DNA of 64,000 nt from Bacteroidota bacterium (GCA_016722565.1 JADKIU010000001.1:372001-436000); one strand, 5' to 3'; numbered from the stretch's first letter, positions 8,762-18,031 are shown. The notes: generated from the letters alone by a model not told the origin. Numbers and translations are program-made.

Positions 8762-9793
8762 ATGAGAAAATCAATTTTATTTACGTTCGCAGTAGTTGTA
8801 TGTTTTTCGATGTCAAGTCAGGCACAAACTGCGGCTGATTATCTCGGAAAAATGTCAAAAGAATTTAGAGCTATTACCGCTGATATGTGGGATTATACAA
8901 GTGCAGTAGCACATGGTAAAAGTGCTAAAAAGGTTGAAAATAGAAGAAAAGACGTGTTGAAAACCAACATGGATGCTCAAAATAAAATCAGAAGCATGGG
9001 TGCTTTTGAAGGAGATAAAACTTTAAAAGATTCGGTATTAGCATATTTGAAGTTGAGCTACAATGTCATCAATTACGATTACGCTAAAATTGTTGACATG
9101 GAAGAAATTTCAGAGCAATCGTATGATGCAATGGAAGCTTATATGTTGGCACAAGAAAAAGCAAACGAGAAGTTAAATGCTTCAGGTGACATGGTGGATA
9201 GACAATACGATGCATTTGCTGCAAAACACAACATCACCTTAATTGACAATGAATCAAAAATTGAAAAAAATCTGAAAGTTGCCGGAGAAGCTTTTAAATA
9301 TTACAATATAGCGTATTTGATTTTCTTCAAATCCTATAAACAAGAAGCCTATATGATTGATGCATTAAACAAAAACGATGTAAATGCATTGAAACAAAAT
9401 GCAGATGCATTGGCAAAAGTATCGGAAGAAGATTTAAAAAAGCTGGATACCTTGAAAGCCTTTAAAGGAGATGCGACATTAAAAACTACCTGTAAAGATT
9501 TGCTTACATTCTATAAGAAAGAAGCAACTGCGAAAATGCCTGTAATCATCAATTTTGCGGTGAAGAAAGAAAATTTTGAAAAAATTAAAACAGCTTTTGA
9601 TGCAAAAGCACCAAAATCAAGAACAAAAGAAGATGTGGATGGATTTAATGCAGCAGTGAATGAATTTAATAAAGCGTCTGCTGAATACAATACGGTTAAT
9701 AACGAACTAAATACAACCAGAAGTAATTTGTTAAACAAATGGAACGATGCAGTTGCGCGTTTTATGGACAAACAAGTGCCGAAGAAAAAATAG
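8762..9793 (+). CDS. Exported alpha-helical protein of unknown function
   Basis: A 343-residue protein with a signal peptide (SILFTFAVVVCFSMSSQAQ) and an otherwise almost wholly helical, Lys/Ala/Asp-rich mature part with no internal membrane segment and a lysine-rich end (VPKKK). Two internally similar segments (RSMGAFEGDKTLKDSVLAYL and DTLKAFKGDATLKTTCKDLL) suggest a duplicated helical bundle. It resembles conserved helical exported proteins of Bacteroidota sometimes named LIC11966-family surface proteins, but I hold that loosely. It follows prc by 13 bp and is followed by a strong terminator, so the two form an operon; it may be a Prc partner or substrate, which is inference. Confidence 0.75.
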   Translation: MRKSILFTFAVVVCFSMSSQAQTAADYLGKMSKEFRAITADMWDYTSAVAHGKSAKKVENRRKDVLKTNMDAQNKIRSMGAFEGDKTLKDSVLAYLKLSYNVINYDYAKIVDMEEISEQSYDAMEAYMLAQEKANEKLNASGDMVDRQYDAFAAKHNITLIDNESKIEKNLKVAGEAFKYYNIAYLIFFKSYKQEAYMIDALNKNDVNALKQNADALAKVSEEDLKKLDTLKAFKGDATLKTTCKDLLTFYKKEATAKMPVIINFAVKKENFEKIKTAFDAKAPKSRTKEDVDGFNAAVNEFNKASAEYNTVNNELNTTRSNLLNKWNDAVARFMDKQVPKKK

Positions 9794-9817
9794 CGTTAGA
9801 TTTTAGCATTTATGAAG

Positions 9818-9847
9818 GGTGGTCGCAATTTACGACCACCTTTTTTT
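9818..9847 (+). terminator. Terminator of the prc operon, sharing the GGTCGCAA palindrome
   Basis: GGTGGTCG / CGACCACC 8-bp perfect stem with a 7-nt loop, followed by seven Ts. The arms carry the same core (GGTGGTCGCAATTT) as the palindrome upstream of the ORF6N gene at 11824-11856. Confidence 0.85.
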
Positions 9848-10069
9848 GTGACCCCCAAATCCGAGCGTACCTGAGCGGATCCTGATGCAAACTTGGCATT
9901 ACACCAATCAATAAAATTACGATAGAACCTCTGCGATGTGTTGTTTTTACTTTTATAAAGGAAGTTTTATTCGTTGACGTATATTATTAAACGATGATTT
10001 AAAATCTAGATCTTTTCAAATTTTGCGCAAACTATTTTTAATGAAAGTAAATGGCTTTTATTATTATTC
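9848..10069. other. Intergenic, no feature seen
   Basis: AT-rich spacer between the prc-operon terminator and the promoter of the beta-propeller gene. No ORF with family signal and no further strong hairpin were found. Confidence 0.5.
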
Positions 10070-10077
10070 TATATTTG
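10070..10077 (+). promoter_or_regulatory. -7 box of the T9SS propeller gene
   Basis: TATATTTG, an exact TAnnTTTG match 25 nt upstream of the ATG at 10103. Confidence 0.55.
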
Positions 10078-10102
10078 ACTTGTCTAACTAAAAATAAAAA
10101 AA

Positions 10103-11218
10103 ATGATAAGAAAATTACAATTTATTATGTCTTTACTTGTTGTTTCTGCAAGCGCAATTGCACAACAAAGTGAAGTAGCTCCCACGCCTTCTAACCTTCC
10201 ATCTACACCGGAAAGAGCTTTGTGGACAATTCAATTGGATGTGGATCCAAAACCTACTGCATTAGGATTAGCTGGTGCTTTGTGGACGGGAACTGAATTC
10301 TGGGTTTCTAAATGGGGAAATGATTCCGTGTTTACATTAAATGCTTCAGGTGTTATGACTAGTAGCTTTACTATCCCAGGAATTACTGGAACGAGAAGTT
10401 TGACAACAAATGGTACCTCCATTTACATTGGAGCAAATACATCTAGTATTTATCAAGTAGATCCTGCAACAAAAACAATTACAAGTACCATTGTAACTTC
10501 GGTTGCGAATTGCAGATATGTTTCCTATGATCCAACATTAAATGCAGGTGCAGGTGGATTTTGGACTGGCTCTTATGGTTCTGATATTACTGCAGTGAGT
10601 ATGACTGGTACAACTTTAACTTCTATTTTGTCTACCTCTCACGGTTTGACAGGAATTTATGGCTTGGCTTACGATCCATATTCTGCAGGTGGTCCATATT
10701 TATGGGCATATGATCAAGATGCTACCGGAGCAACCTTGCAACAAATTTCAATTGCTACAGGTTCATTAACCGGACTAAGCCACGATACAAACCTTGATTT
10801 AATGAGTGGTGCTGGAGTTGGAACAGGTTTAGCAGGTGGTTTATTTATAACAAATTCATTTGTTTCTGGTCAAAAAACAATTGGTGGTATTAATCAAGGT
10901 CTTTCTTTGTTTGCATATGAATTGTCTGATCCAGTAGGCGTTAATTCAATTGATAAAAATGAATTTGAATTATCTGTATTCCCTAATCCTTCTGTGGATG
11001 CAGCTACTGTATCTTTCAAATTAAATGCTGAAGAGATGGTTACTGTTGAAGTTTACAACATTGTTGGAAGCTTGGTTTCTACAGTTGATGCAGGAAACAA
11101 AACAGCAGGAACACATTCAATCAAAATTGATAATTCTAATTTAGCAAATGGGGCTTATTTTGTAAAATTAACTGTTGGAAACACAGTTGTTGCAAGTAAG
11201 TTTAATGTGATTAAATAA
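10103..11218 (+). CDS. Secreted beta-propeller-like protein with T9SS type A sorting domain
   Basis: A 371-residue secreted protein. Signal peptide about 1-20 (KLQFIMSLLVVSASAIAQ). Residues about 35-285 form repeated short beta segments (LWTGTEFWVSKWGNDSVFTL, SLTTNGTSIYIGANTSSIYQ, LAYDPYSAGGPYLWAYDQD) like those of propeller/SMP-30-type folds. The last 80 residues are a type A T9SS sorting domain (LSVFPNPSVDAATVSF, VEVYNIVGSLV, NLANGAYFVKL). No catalytic motif is recognisable. It has its own promoter and a bidirectional terminator, so it is likely monocistronic. Confidence 0.82.
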   Translation: MIRKLQFIMSLLVVSASAIAQQSEVAPTPSNLPSTPERALWTIQLDVDPKPTALGLAGALWTGTEFWVSKWGNDSVFTLNASGVMTSSFTIPGITGTRSLTTNGTSIYIGANTSSIYQVDPATKTITSTIVTSVANCRYVSYDPTLNAGAGGFWTGSYGSDITAVSMTGTTLTSILSTSHGLTGIYGLAYDPYSAGGPYLWAYDQDATGATLQQISIATGSLTGLSHDTNLDLMSGAGVGTGLAGGLFITNSFVSGQKTIGGINQGLSLFAYELSDPVGVNSIDKNEFELSVFPNPSVDAATVSFKLNAEEMVTVEVYNIVGSLVSTVDAGNKTAGTHSIKIDNSNLANGAYFVKLTVGNTVVASKFNVIK

Positions 11219-11234
11219 GAAGAAATTATATTTT

Positions 11235-11272
11235 AAAAAAAAGTCCAGACAATTATTGTCTGGACTTTTTTA
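11235..11272. terminator. Bidirectional terminator between convergent genes
   Basis: AAGTCCAGACAA / TTGTCTGGACTT perfect 12-bp stem with a 3-nt loop, flanked by an A-run and a T-run. It can end both the propeller gene (+) and the ORF6N gene (-), whose stop it overlaps. Confidence 0.88.
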
Positions 11273-11809
11273 TTTCCCTTTTATCTTATACCCAATTTGT
11301 TTTCTATCCTTGGGATTTTCTTTCTTGTCTAATAATTCATCCAAGTATTGAAACACTTGTTCAATGTTTTTATCATGATTATCCATCTTCTTTTTAATCT
11401 TTTCGATTTCCAATCGTAAATCAGTATTATCAGATAACATTTGGCGAATGCGTGTAAAAATTCGCATAATTTGGATGTTTACAGCAATTGCTCTGTCGCT
11501 AGACAAAATTCCTGAAAGCATTGCTACGCCTTGCTCTGTATAAGCAAATGGCATTTTTCTTGTCCCACCCCAACTTGATGTTCCAAATTGGAACATCAAG
11601 TTTTTAAACTCTTCGGTTGTCAATTGAAACATAAAATCATCTGGAAAACGTTTGATATTTCTCTTAACAGCTTTATTTAAGTTTCTTGTGTCTACGTCAT
11701 ACAAATCTGCCAAATCTTTATCCAACATTACTTTCTGTCCTCTGATATAATAAATTTGATTCATTATTATTTCATCTGGAACTTTTACTACTGCTTTACT
11801 TTTTGCCAT
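11270..11809 (-). CDS. ORF6N domain protein
   Basis: A 179-residue protein with an N-terminal ORF6N domain (MNQIYYIRGQKVMLDKDLAD, LNKAVKRNIKRFPDDFMFQL, MPFAYTEQGVAMLSGIL) and a C-terminal coiled coil (about 125-170, LRLEIEKIKKKMDNHDKNI). ORF6N/KilA-N-like domains occur in phage antirepressors and are thought to bind DNA; Bacteroidota carry many standalone chromosomal copies. ATG 11809 is chosen because the family begins shortly before VPDEIIMNQ and the open frame upstream runs through a palindrome. That palindrome (11824-11856) lies 15 bp upstream. No other phage gene is nearby. Confidence 0.85.
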   Translation of the reverse strand: MAKSKAVVKVPDEIIMNQIYYIRGQKVMLDKDLADLYDVDTRNLNKAVKRNIKRFPDDFMFQLTTEEFKNLMFQFGTSSWGGTRKMPFAYTEQGVAMLSGILSSDRAIAVNIQIMRIFTRIRQMLSDNTDLRLEIEKIKKKMDNHDKNIEQVFQYLDELLDKKENPKDRKQIGYKIKGK

Positions 11810-11823
11810 ACTATTATTGAGTT

Positions 11824-11856
11824 TTAGAGGGGATCGCAAATTGCGACCACCTCTAA
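11824..11856. repeat. Palindrome upstream of the ORF6N gene
   Basis: 16-bp arms (TTAGAGGGGATCGCAA / TTGCGACCACCTCTAA) with two mismatched positions, one of which can pair as G-U, around a single base. The core GGTCGCAA.TTGCGA recurs at 9818-9840 and, in shorter form (TCGCAA.TTGCGA), at 13412-13424; a half site GGAGGTCGCAAA lies at 11921-11932. Confidence 0.8.
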
Positions 11857-11932
11857 TTACATTGTTTTTTGCAAAAGTAAATCTTCTCACTGCCAAAATG
11901 AGGGCTTGTAAATAAAAAATGGAGGTCGCAAA

Positions 11933-13237
11933 CTATTCGTTCAAATAATATTTAATAATCTTATACGATTGTTCATCTGCCAGATTTTTTTGAATAAAGT
12001 ATGCATTCCCATTTTTAATAATAATTTTTTTAGGCAAAAATGGAGTATTTGAAATGGTAGTTCTTGATATTTCCATGCCCGTATTTATGTTAAATTTAAT
12101 AATAGTTAAAGTACTTTCTTCAAATTTCGTTAAGTAGATTTCTTTGTAATCACTATCAATATAGGTTTTGGGCAATACGTTTTTTTGTTTAAAAGCAGAT
12201 AGCTGGCTTTTGAATTTTAGTTCATTGTTTTTGGTAACATCATAAATAGCAGTATCAGTAAAATGAAAGATGAATGTATTGGTATCAATTTTCATCATTT
12301 GTGTTTTTACTTCTCCAAGCCAATTATTATATGACCAATCCAATGGAAGTTCCGTTCTGTATTGTTCCATCTTTCGTAAAATGGTATCTACGGGTTCATT
12401 GTACATTGTGTAATTTGATTTGCGTCTGGCATCTAAAAAGTACTGTAAATTATAATCCAGTTCAAAGCTTTTTATTTTATCAGTGTCTTCTAAAACAGCA
12501 AGTTCATGCCTTATACCTTTCTCATTTTCTGTATAATAAAAATAATTTGTTCTTAAGTTTCGATAAGCTTTGGTTTGAAAATAATAACAGTTGTTATTCA
12601 TGCAGACACAATTCCCTAATACTTCCTCGAAGTGTTTTCTGGTATGAGGATTAAGGGTATTTAGATTTTTATAATCATAAAAAACTTGCCAAGCGCTATC
12701 ATTACTCAATAATTGGAGGTTCCCGATACAATCCAGTTTTAATGTTTCTGCTTTTCCATTCACTTTCAAGCTTGTAATTACCTTTCCCTCTTCATCCATT
12801 AGCCGCAAATTGTTTTTAGGAGTGCCAGCTGTTAAAATCACAAAACCGTCATTCAGTAATTCAAAGTCTAAAATGGATTCATCATTTTTTGGGTTGAGAA
12901 TATTTTTTTTATTTGCAGAAATTACCACCTCTTTAAGTAAAACGTCCTTCTGAGTAATGTAAAATGTATCTTTTTTATAAGAATTTAATTTGTATTCTAT
13001 GGTTGTATAACCCAACATAGTCAGTACGATTGTCTCTTGTTTTGGGTTAGCGATGTTAACGAACTCAAATACTCCTTTTTCGTTTGTTATAGATGTCTGT
13101 GTTGTTCCTTTGATAATCACCAAACATTCTTGGACAGGTTTTTTAGTTTTATTGTTCAGCACAACGCCTTTGATGTTTTGTGAAAGAGCACACCAACTGT
13201 TGAAAAGTAGAATAAGGAGAAGAAGGATTCTTTTCAT
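11933..13237 (-). CDS. Exported CarboxypepD_reg-like protein
   Basis: A 434-residue protein. Signal peptide 1-19 (ILLLLILLFNSWCALSQ). Residues about 20-105 are a carboxypeptidase regulatory-like beta-sandwich (NIKGVVLNNKTKKPVQECLV, TNEKGVFEFVNI, TIVLTMLGYTTIEYKL, ending KEVVISANKKN), the module that often precedes TonB-dependent receptor plugs. No plug or barrel follows; residues about 110-434 are a beta-rich region with repeated strand pairs that may be propeller-like. It has no T9SS domain. Probably periplasmic or surface-associated; function unknown. Confidence 0.75.
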   Translation of the reverse strand: MKRILLLLILLFNSWCALSQNIKGVVLNNKTKKPVQECLVIIKGTTQTSITNEKGVFEFVNIANPKQETIVLTMLGYTTIEYKLNSYKKDTFYITQKDVLLKEVVISANKKNILNPKNDESILDFELLNDGFVILTAGTPKNNLRLMDEEGKVITSLKVNGKAETLKLDCIGNLQLLSNDSAWQVFYDYKNLNTLNPHTRKHFEEVLGNCVCMNNNCYYFQTKAYRNLRTNYFYYTENEKGIRHELAVLEDTDKIKSFELDYNLQYFLDARRKSNYTMYNEPVDTILRKMEQYRTELPLDWSYNNWLGEVKTQMMKIDTNTFIFHFTDTAIYDVTKNNELKFKSQLSAFKQKNVLPKTYIDSDYKEIYLTKFEESTLTIIKFNINTGMEISRTTISNTPFLPKKIIIKNGNAYFIQKNLADEQSYKIIKYYLNE

Positions 13238-13311
13238 TTTGCTCTACTAATTTAAGTTAAAAATACAGGAGGAACAAGTTTGTAGGAGCGACCGATCAAT
13301 AACCCGAAACG

Positions 13312-13337
13312 AATAAAAAAACAAGCCCCAGTGGGGC
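13312..13337 (-). terminator. Second terminator downstream of nrdA
   Basis: On the minus strand GCCCC-ACT-GGGGC followed by TTGTTTTTTT. It lies about 120 nt past the nrdA stop and backs up the hairpin at 13406-13430. Confidence 0.75.
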
Positions 13338-13405
13338 GGCCTGAGAGAGCTTGTGGTGGCCAATTTATTAACATTTTAAGCGGAGTATTAACTGCACCAA
13401 AAATA

Positions 13406-13430
13406 AAACCCTCGCAAATTGCGAGGGTTT
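13406..13430 (-). terminator. Palindromic terminator of nrdA
   Basis: AAACCCTCGCAA / TTGCGAGGGTTT perfect 12-bp stem with a 1-nt centre, 26 bp past the nrdA stop. Its centre TCGCAA.TTGCGA matches that of the ORF6N palindrome. Confidence 0.75.
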
Positions 13431-13456
13431 CATACTTTTTATAGTTGTGTTTTTAT

Positions 13457-15904
13457 CTAACTTCCACAAGCTTCACAATCATCCTTGTTATCAATTGAAC
13501 AAGTTATTTGTGCAGCAACTTCAGCAGCTTTTTTCGCTTCTGCTTCTAATAATGCTTGGCGGTCAGCAGAAATTTGTTGTTGACGTTCTAAGATCAAAAC
13601 ATCTTCGTTGCCTAATACTTCCGGAGTGGTTTCTTTGGCAGCAGCAGCATCTGCAGTAAATTTAATTGCGTCTGCAGCAGCTTTTGTACGTAAGTAATAC
13701 ATTCCGGTTTTTAATCCCGCTTTCCAGCCGTAGAAATGCATTGAAGAAAGTTTCGCGAAGTTTGCATCTTGTACAAATAAGTTCAACGATTGTGACTGAC
13801 AGATGTATGCTCCACGGTCAGCCGCCATGTTGATGATTACTTTTTGAGAAATTTCCCAAACGGTTTTGTACAATGCTTTTACGTTTTCAGGAATTTCAGC
13901 AATGTTTTGTACAGAACCATTTGCAATAATGATTTTGTTTTTCAATGAGTCGTTCCAGATACCTAATTTCACTAAGTCTTTCAATAAGTGTTTGTTCACG
14001 ATTACAAACTCTCCAGACAATACTCTGCGTGAGTAAATGTTAGAAGTGTATGGTTCAAAACACTCGTTGTTTCCTAAGATTTGAGAAGTAGAAGCGGTTG
14101 GCATTGGCGCTAATAATAAAGAGTTGCGTACACCGTATTGTTTTACTTCTTCTTTTAATACATCCCATTCCCAACGTGGAGATGGTGTTACATTCCACAT
14201 ATCGTATTGGAAAATTCCTTTTGATACAGGAGATCCAGGGTAAGATTCGTAAGGACCATCTTTTTTCGCAAGGTCTTTAGAAGCGGTCATGGATGCATAA
14301 TAAATGGTCTCATGAATTTCTTTGTTCAACTGAACTGCTTCAGGAGAATCGAAAGGGAAACGCATTAAGATGAATGCATCTGCTAATCCTTGTACACCAA
14401 TACCGATAGGGCGGTGGCGCATGTTGGAGTTGCGAGCTTCAGCAACCGGGTAATAATTGCGGTCGATGATTTTATTTAAGTTTTTCGTAATCACATACGT
14501 GATGTCGAATAATTTTTGGTGATCAAATTTTCCATCTTCCACAAAGCGAGGCAATGCGATTGAAGCCAAGTTACAAACGGCAATCTCGTCAGGAGAAGTG
14601 TATTCCATAATTTCGGTACACAAGTTGGACGACTTGATGGTACCCAAATTTTGTTGGTTGCTTTTTGAGTTACAAGCATCTTTGTACAACATGTATGGAT
14701 TACCTGTTTCAATTTGTGATTCGATGATGGCAGTCCAAAGGTCACGTGCTTGAATTGTTTTACGTGCTTTTCCTTCTTGTTCGTAGCGCGTGTACAATGC
14801 TTCGAATTCAGCTCCCCAACAATCAGCTAACCCTGGTGCTTCGTTCGGGCAGAACAAACTCCATGTGCTGTTTTCTTCAACACGTTTCATGAATAAATCC
14901 GGTGTCCACATTGCGGTGAACAAGTCACGTGCACGTGCTTCTTCTTTCCCTGTGTTTTTACGCAAGTCAAGGAATTCATAAATGTCTGCATGCCAAGGCT
15001 CCAAGTAAATCGCGAAAGAACCTTTACGTTTTCCACCACCTTGATCCACATAACGAGCAGTATCGTTGAATACGCGCAACATTGGGATGATACCGTTTGA
15101 AGTTCCATTTGTTCCACGGATGTAAGAACCAGTAGCACGGATGTTGTGAATGCTCAATCCGATTCCACCAGCGCTTTGTGAAATTTTAGCGCATGATTTC
15201 AACGTATCGTAAATACCATCGATGCTGTCTTCTTTTACGGTTAATAAGAAGCAAGACGACATTTGAGGCTTAGGTGTTCCAGCGTTGAATAAAGTAGGTG
15301 TAGCGTGTGTGAACCAGCGCTCCGACATTAAGTTATAGGTTTCGATGGCAGAAGCGATATCATCTTTGTGAATACCAACAGCCACACGCATAATCATGTG
15401 TTGAGGGCGTTCTGCCACTTGTCCGTTTATTTTCAATAAATAAGAGCGTTCCAATGTTTTGAAACCAAAGTAATCGTAACCGAAATCGCGGTCGTAGATG
15501 ATGGTAGAATCCAATTCTTGAGCGTTCTTTTGAATGATTTCGTGAACATCATCCGCAATTAAAGGAGCTTTTTTGCCGGTTTTCGGATCGATATAGTTGT
15601 AGAGCGCTTCCATGGTTTTGGAAAACGACTTGTTGGTGTTTTTGTGCAAGTTAGACACAGCTATGCGTGACGCCAATAGTGCATAGTCGGGGTGTTTTGT
15701 GGTAAGCGAAGCAGCAGTTTCAGCAGCAAGGTTATCCAATTCGCTGGTTGTAACACCTTCGTAAATTCCTTCAATTACCTTCATGGCAACATTGATAGGA
15801 GTAACGTGGATAGGGTCCAAACCGTAGCAAAGCTTTTGGATGCGCGCTGTTACTTTGTCAAATTTTACTGATTCGCGGTTGCCATCTCTTTTGATTACGT
15901 ACAT
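13457..15904 (-). CDS. nrdA: Ribonucleoside-diphosphate reductase, alpha subunit (class Ia)
   Basis: Large subunit that reduces ribonucleoside diphosphates to deoxyribonucleotides. 815 residues. An N-terminal ATP-cone (MYVIKRDGNRESVKFDKVTA) indicates dATP activity control. Active-site features: first redox Cys in MSSCFLLTV, the radical-site motif NLCTEI (N-x-C-x-E), and the C-terminal shuttle pair CEAC at 810-813 of DDCEACGS. LLLAPMPTASTSQILGNNEC is the substrate-loop region. It follows nrdB by 117 bp on the same strand and is closed by tandem terminators, so nrdB-nrdA form an operon. Confidence 0.96.
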   Translation of the reverse strand: MYVIKRDGNRESVKFDKVTARIQKLCYGLDPIHVTPINVAMKVIEGIYEGVTTSELDNLAAETAASLTTKHPDYALLASRIAVSNLHKNTNKSFSKTMEALYNYIDPKTGKKAPLIADDVHEIIQKNAQELDSTIIYDRDFGYDYFGFKTLERSYLLKINGQVAERPQHMIMRVAVGIHKDDIASAIETYNLMSERWFTHATPTLFNAGTPKPQMSSCFLLTVKEDSIDGIYDTLKSCAKISQSAGGIGLSIHNIRATGSYIRGTNGTSNGIIPMLRVFNDTARYVDQGGGKRKGSFAIYLEPWHADIYEFLDLRKNTGKEEARARDLFTAMWTPDLFMKRVEENSTWSLFCPNEAPGLADCWGAEFEALYTRYEQEGKARKTIQARDLWTAIIESQIETGNPYMLYKDACNSKSNQQNLGTIKSSNLCTEIMEYTSPDEIAVCNLASIALPRFVEDGKFDHQKLFDITYVITKNLNKIIDRNYYPVAEARNSNMRHRPIGIGVQGLADAFILMRFPFDSPEAVQLNKEIHETIYYASMTASKDLAKKDGPYESYPGSPVSKGIFQYDMWNVTPSPRWEWDVLKEEVKQYGVRNSLLLAPMPTASTSQILGNNECFEPYTSNIYSRRVLSGEFVIVNKHLLKDLVKLGIWNDSLKNKIIIANGSVQNIAEIPENVKALYKTVWEISQKVIINMAADRGAYICQSQSLNLFVQDANFAKLSSMHFYGWKAGLKTGMYYLRTKAAADAIKFTADAAAAKETTPEVLGNEDVLILERQQQISADRQALLEAEAKKAAEVAAQITCSIDNKDDCEACGS

Positions 15905-16021
15905 AAATGAGAGTTTGTTTGAGTAGTTAGTTAATAGCTTAGTGTACTGTTTTTGTTTCTAAAGATTACCTGCTTTGTTTACGCACGTGGCAGATAATTT
16001 AAGTTGTTGTTTTTAATTTGT

Positions 16022-16993
16022 TTAAAAATCTTCATCTAGTTTAAACACATTGTCTTCCTTTTTGCCCATTACTCCGGCTTTTTGGTATTCGGCAACACGT
16101 TTTTCGAAGAAGTTTGTTTTTCCTTGTAGGGAAATTAATTCCATAAAGTCGAATGGGTTTGTTGCATTGTATGCTTTTTCACATCCAAGGGCAACTAGTA
16201 ATCGGTCGGCAACAAACTCGATGTATTGGCACATCATGTCTGCATTCATACCAATCAAACGTACCGGCAACGCATCGGAAACAAATTCTTTTTCAATCTC
16301 AACGGCATTGGTAATGATAGCAGTGACTCTTTCTTTTGACAATTGATTCGTTAATTCGGAATACAAGAGGCAAGCGAAATCGCAGTGCAATCCTTCGTCA
16401 CGCGAGATGAGTTCGTTTGAGAACGTAAGTCCGGGCATTAATCCGCGTTTTTTTAACCAAAAAATGGAGCAGAAACTTCCGCTGAAGAAAATACCTTCAA
16501 CAGCAGCAAAAGCAATAAGTCGTTCTGCGAAAGTTCCGTTACCGATCCACTTTAAAGCCCATTCAGCTTTTTTTCCAACACATGGCAATGTATCGATAGA
16601 ATGAAATAAGCGATCCTTTTCTTGCGGATCTTTAATGTAGGAGTCGATTAATAAAGAATACGTTTCGGAGTGAATGTTCTCCATCATAATTTGAAAGCCA
16701 TAGAAGCAACGTGCTTCCGGATACTGAACTTCATTCATAAAGTTCACGGCTAAATTTTCGTTTACAATACCATCACTGGCAGCAAAAAAAGCAAGTACAT
16801 GTTTGATGAAATGTTTTTCATCAGCATTTAATTTATTATCCCAGTCTTGAAGATCCGGATTTAAGTCAATTTCTTCGGCAGTCCAAAAGCTAGCTTCTGC
16901 TTTTTTATACATTTCCCAGATATTGTTGTGCTTAATCGGGAACAGAACGAATCGATCTTTATTCTCTTTTAATATTGGTTCTTCATTCATCAT
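16022..16993 (-). CDS. nrdB: Ribonucleoside-diphosphate reductase, beta subunit (class Ia)
   Basis: Small subunit that houses the diiron-tyrosyl radical cofactor. 323 residues, close in sequence to eukaryotic R2 (compare CFYGFQIMMENIHSE and FWLKKRGLMPGLTFSNELIS). By alignment to mouse R2 the ligands are Asp74, Glu105, His108, Glu166, Glu200 and His203, and the radical is Tyr112 in ENIHSETY; all are present. The tail FKLDEDF resembles the R2 C terminus that docks on the large subunit. Two consecutive ATGs (16993, 16990) are possible starts. A 474-bp non-coding stretch precedes it. Confidence 0.96.
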   Translation of the reverse strand: MMNEEPILKENKDRFVLFPIKHNNIWEMYKKAEASFWTAEEIDLNPDLQDWDNKLNADEKHFIKHVLAFFAASDGIVNENLAVNFMNEVQYPEARCFYGFQIMMENIHSETYSLLIDSYIKDPQEKDRLFHSIDTLPCVGKKAEWALKWIGNGTFAERLIAFAAVEGIFFSGSFCSIFWLKKRGLMPGLTFSNELISRDEGLHCDFACLLYSELTNQLSKERVTAIITNAVEIEKEFVSDALPVRLIGMNADMMCQYIEFVADRLLVALGCEKAYNATNPFDFMELISLQGKTNFFEKRVAEYQKAGVMGKKEDNVFKLDEDF

Positions 16994-17467
16994 GTATAAT
17001 TCTTTAAAAAAATGCCTAAAAATTTGATTTTCAACTCCTTGTATTCTTCAGTGCTTTAAAATTAGAGGGAAAAATTTCCCTGAAAGGCTAGTTCTTTCTT
17101 TTTGAGCTAATTAGTAAAGTATTGCTTATTGAATTAAAGGTGTACAAATTTTGGTAAAAAAAAGGGATGTGTCAAGTGCATTGAATTAACATTTGACTGA
17201 AGTTATAAACACGGCAAATTAACAGACGAATGTTAAGAATTGACCAATCGATTAAAAAACAGCTCTTTAAGTTTGATGTGAAAAAAACTGAAAATTAAAG
17301 CAAAAAAAATTTGCAGTATCCGAAAAAAAATCACAATTAGAAATACGGGTGTTTGGAGGCATTGGCTTTGAAATGCCTTTAAATAAATAGGTTTAGCGAT
17401 ACGCCTGAACTACTTCTGGTTTATTTTTGGATTTTAGATTTGAAATTCCGAATTCGAATTTGGAGGA
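16994..17467. other. Long intergenic region upstream of nrdB
   Basis: 474 bp without a supported gene. It holds a 7-bp inverted repeat (AGGGAAA-AA-TTTCCCT, 17066-17081) about 73 bp upstream of the nrdB ATG and a weaker hairpin (AGGCATT / AATGCCT, 17357-17378) without a T-tract. I looked for an NrdR box pair, a TAnnTTTG -7 box and a riboswitch and recognised none. Confidence 0.5.
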
Positions 17468-18031
17468 CTACTTTCTCATTTTATCAGCCAGCTCCAATTG
17501 TTTATACCAATCCTTACCGTATTTACGGATTAATGGCTCTTTTAAGAACTTATATACGGGTACATCCAGCTTTGCACCGCATTCACATGCTGGTTTGCAA
17601 ATGTCCCATTTGTGGTAGTTTACAGCTTCGTAATCTTTGTATTTAGTAATACGAACAGGGTAGAGGTGACAAGAGATGGGTTTTTTCCAATCGATCTTTT
17701 TATCGTAATAGGCTTGCTCAATGCCGCATTTGGCAATGCCATCATCAAAAATGGTAAATGCACAGTGTTTTCCTTTTACTAAGGGTGTGGTGTAATCGCC
17801 ATCACTGTCAATCACAAAAACACCTTGTTTCTCAATGGCTTTCACGCCATCTTTGGGTAAATAGGGTTTCACCTCATCCCAAATATCTTCTAAAATCGCA
17901 ATTTCTTCTTCATCCAACGGGGCTCCCGATTCGCCTTGTACACAGCATTCACCCTTGCAGGCATTTAAATCACATACAAATTTTTTCTCTAATAAATGTT
18001 CTGAAACGATGGTGTTGTCTATTGCTATCAT
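17468..18031 (-). CDS. DUF3109 cysteine-cluster protein
   Basis: A 187-residue cytosolic protein of the DUF3109 family, common in Bacteroidota and related to YkgJ-type Cys-cluster proteins. The N-terminal cluster FVCDLNACKGECCVQG (Cys20, 25, 29, 30) is followed by further Cys in GKHCAF, AKCGIEQAY, ISCHLYPVR and WDICKPACECGAKL, enough to bind Zn or an Fe-S cluster; which one is unknown. ATG 18031 follows a near-consensus -7 box. It starts 12 bp after the M48 stop, so the two are probably co-transcribed. Confidence 0.88.
   Translation of the reverse strand: MIAIDNTIVSEHLLEKKFVCDLNACKGECCVQGESGAPLDEEEIAILEDIWDEVKPYLPKDGVKAIEKQGVFVIDSDGDYTTPLVKGKHCAFTIFDDGIAKCGIEQAYYDKKIDWKKPISCHLYPVRITKYKDYEAVNYHKWDICKPACECGAKLDVPVYKFLKEPLIRKYGKDWYKQLELADKMRK

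Noticed and set aside
16994..17467. NrdR boxes or a cobalamin riboswitch ahead of nrdB
   Set aside because: No pair of ACAcwATATaTwGtgt-like boxes and no conserved riboswitch core could be recognised.
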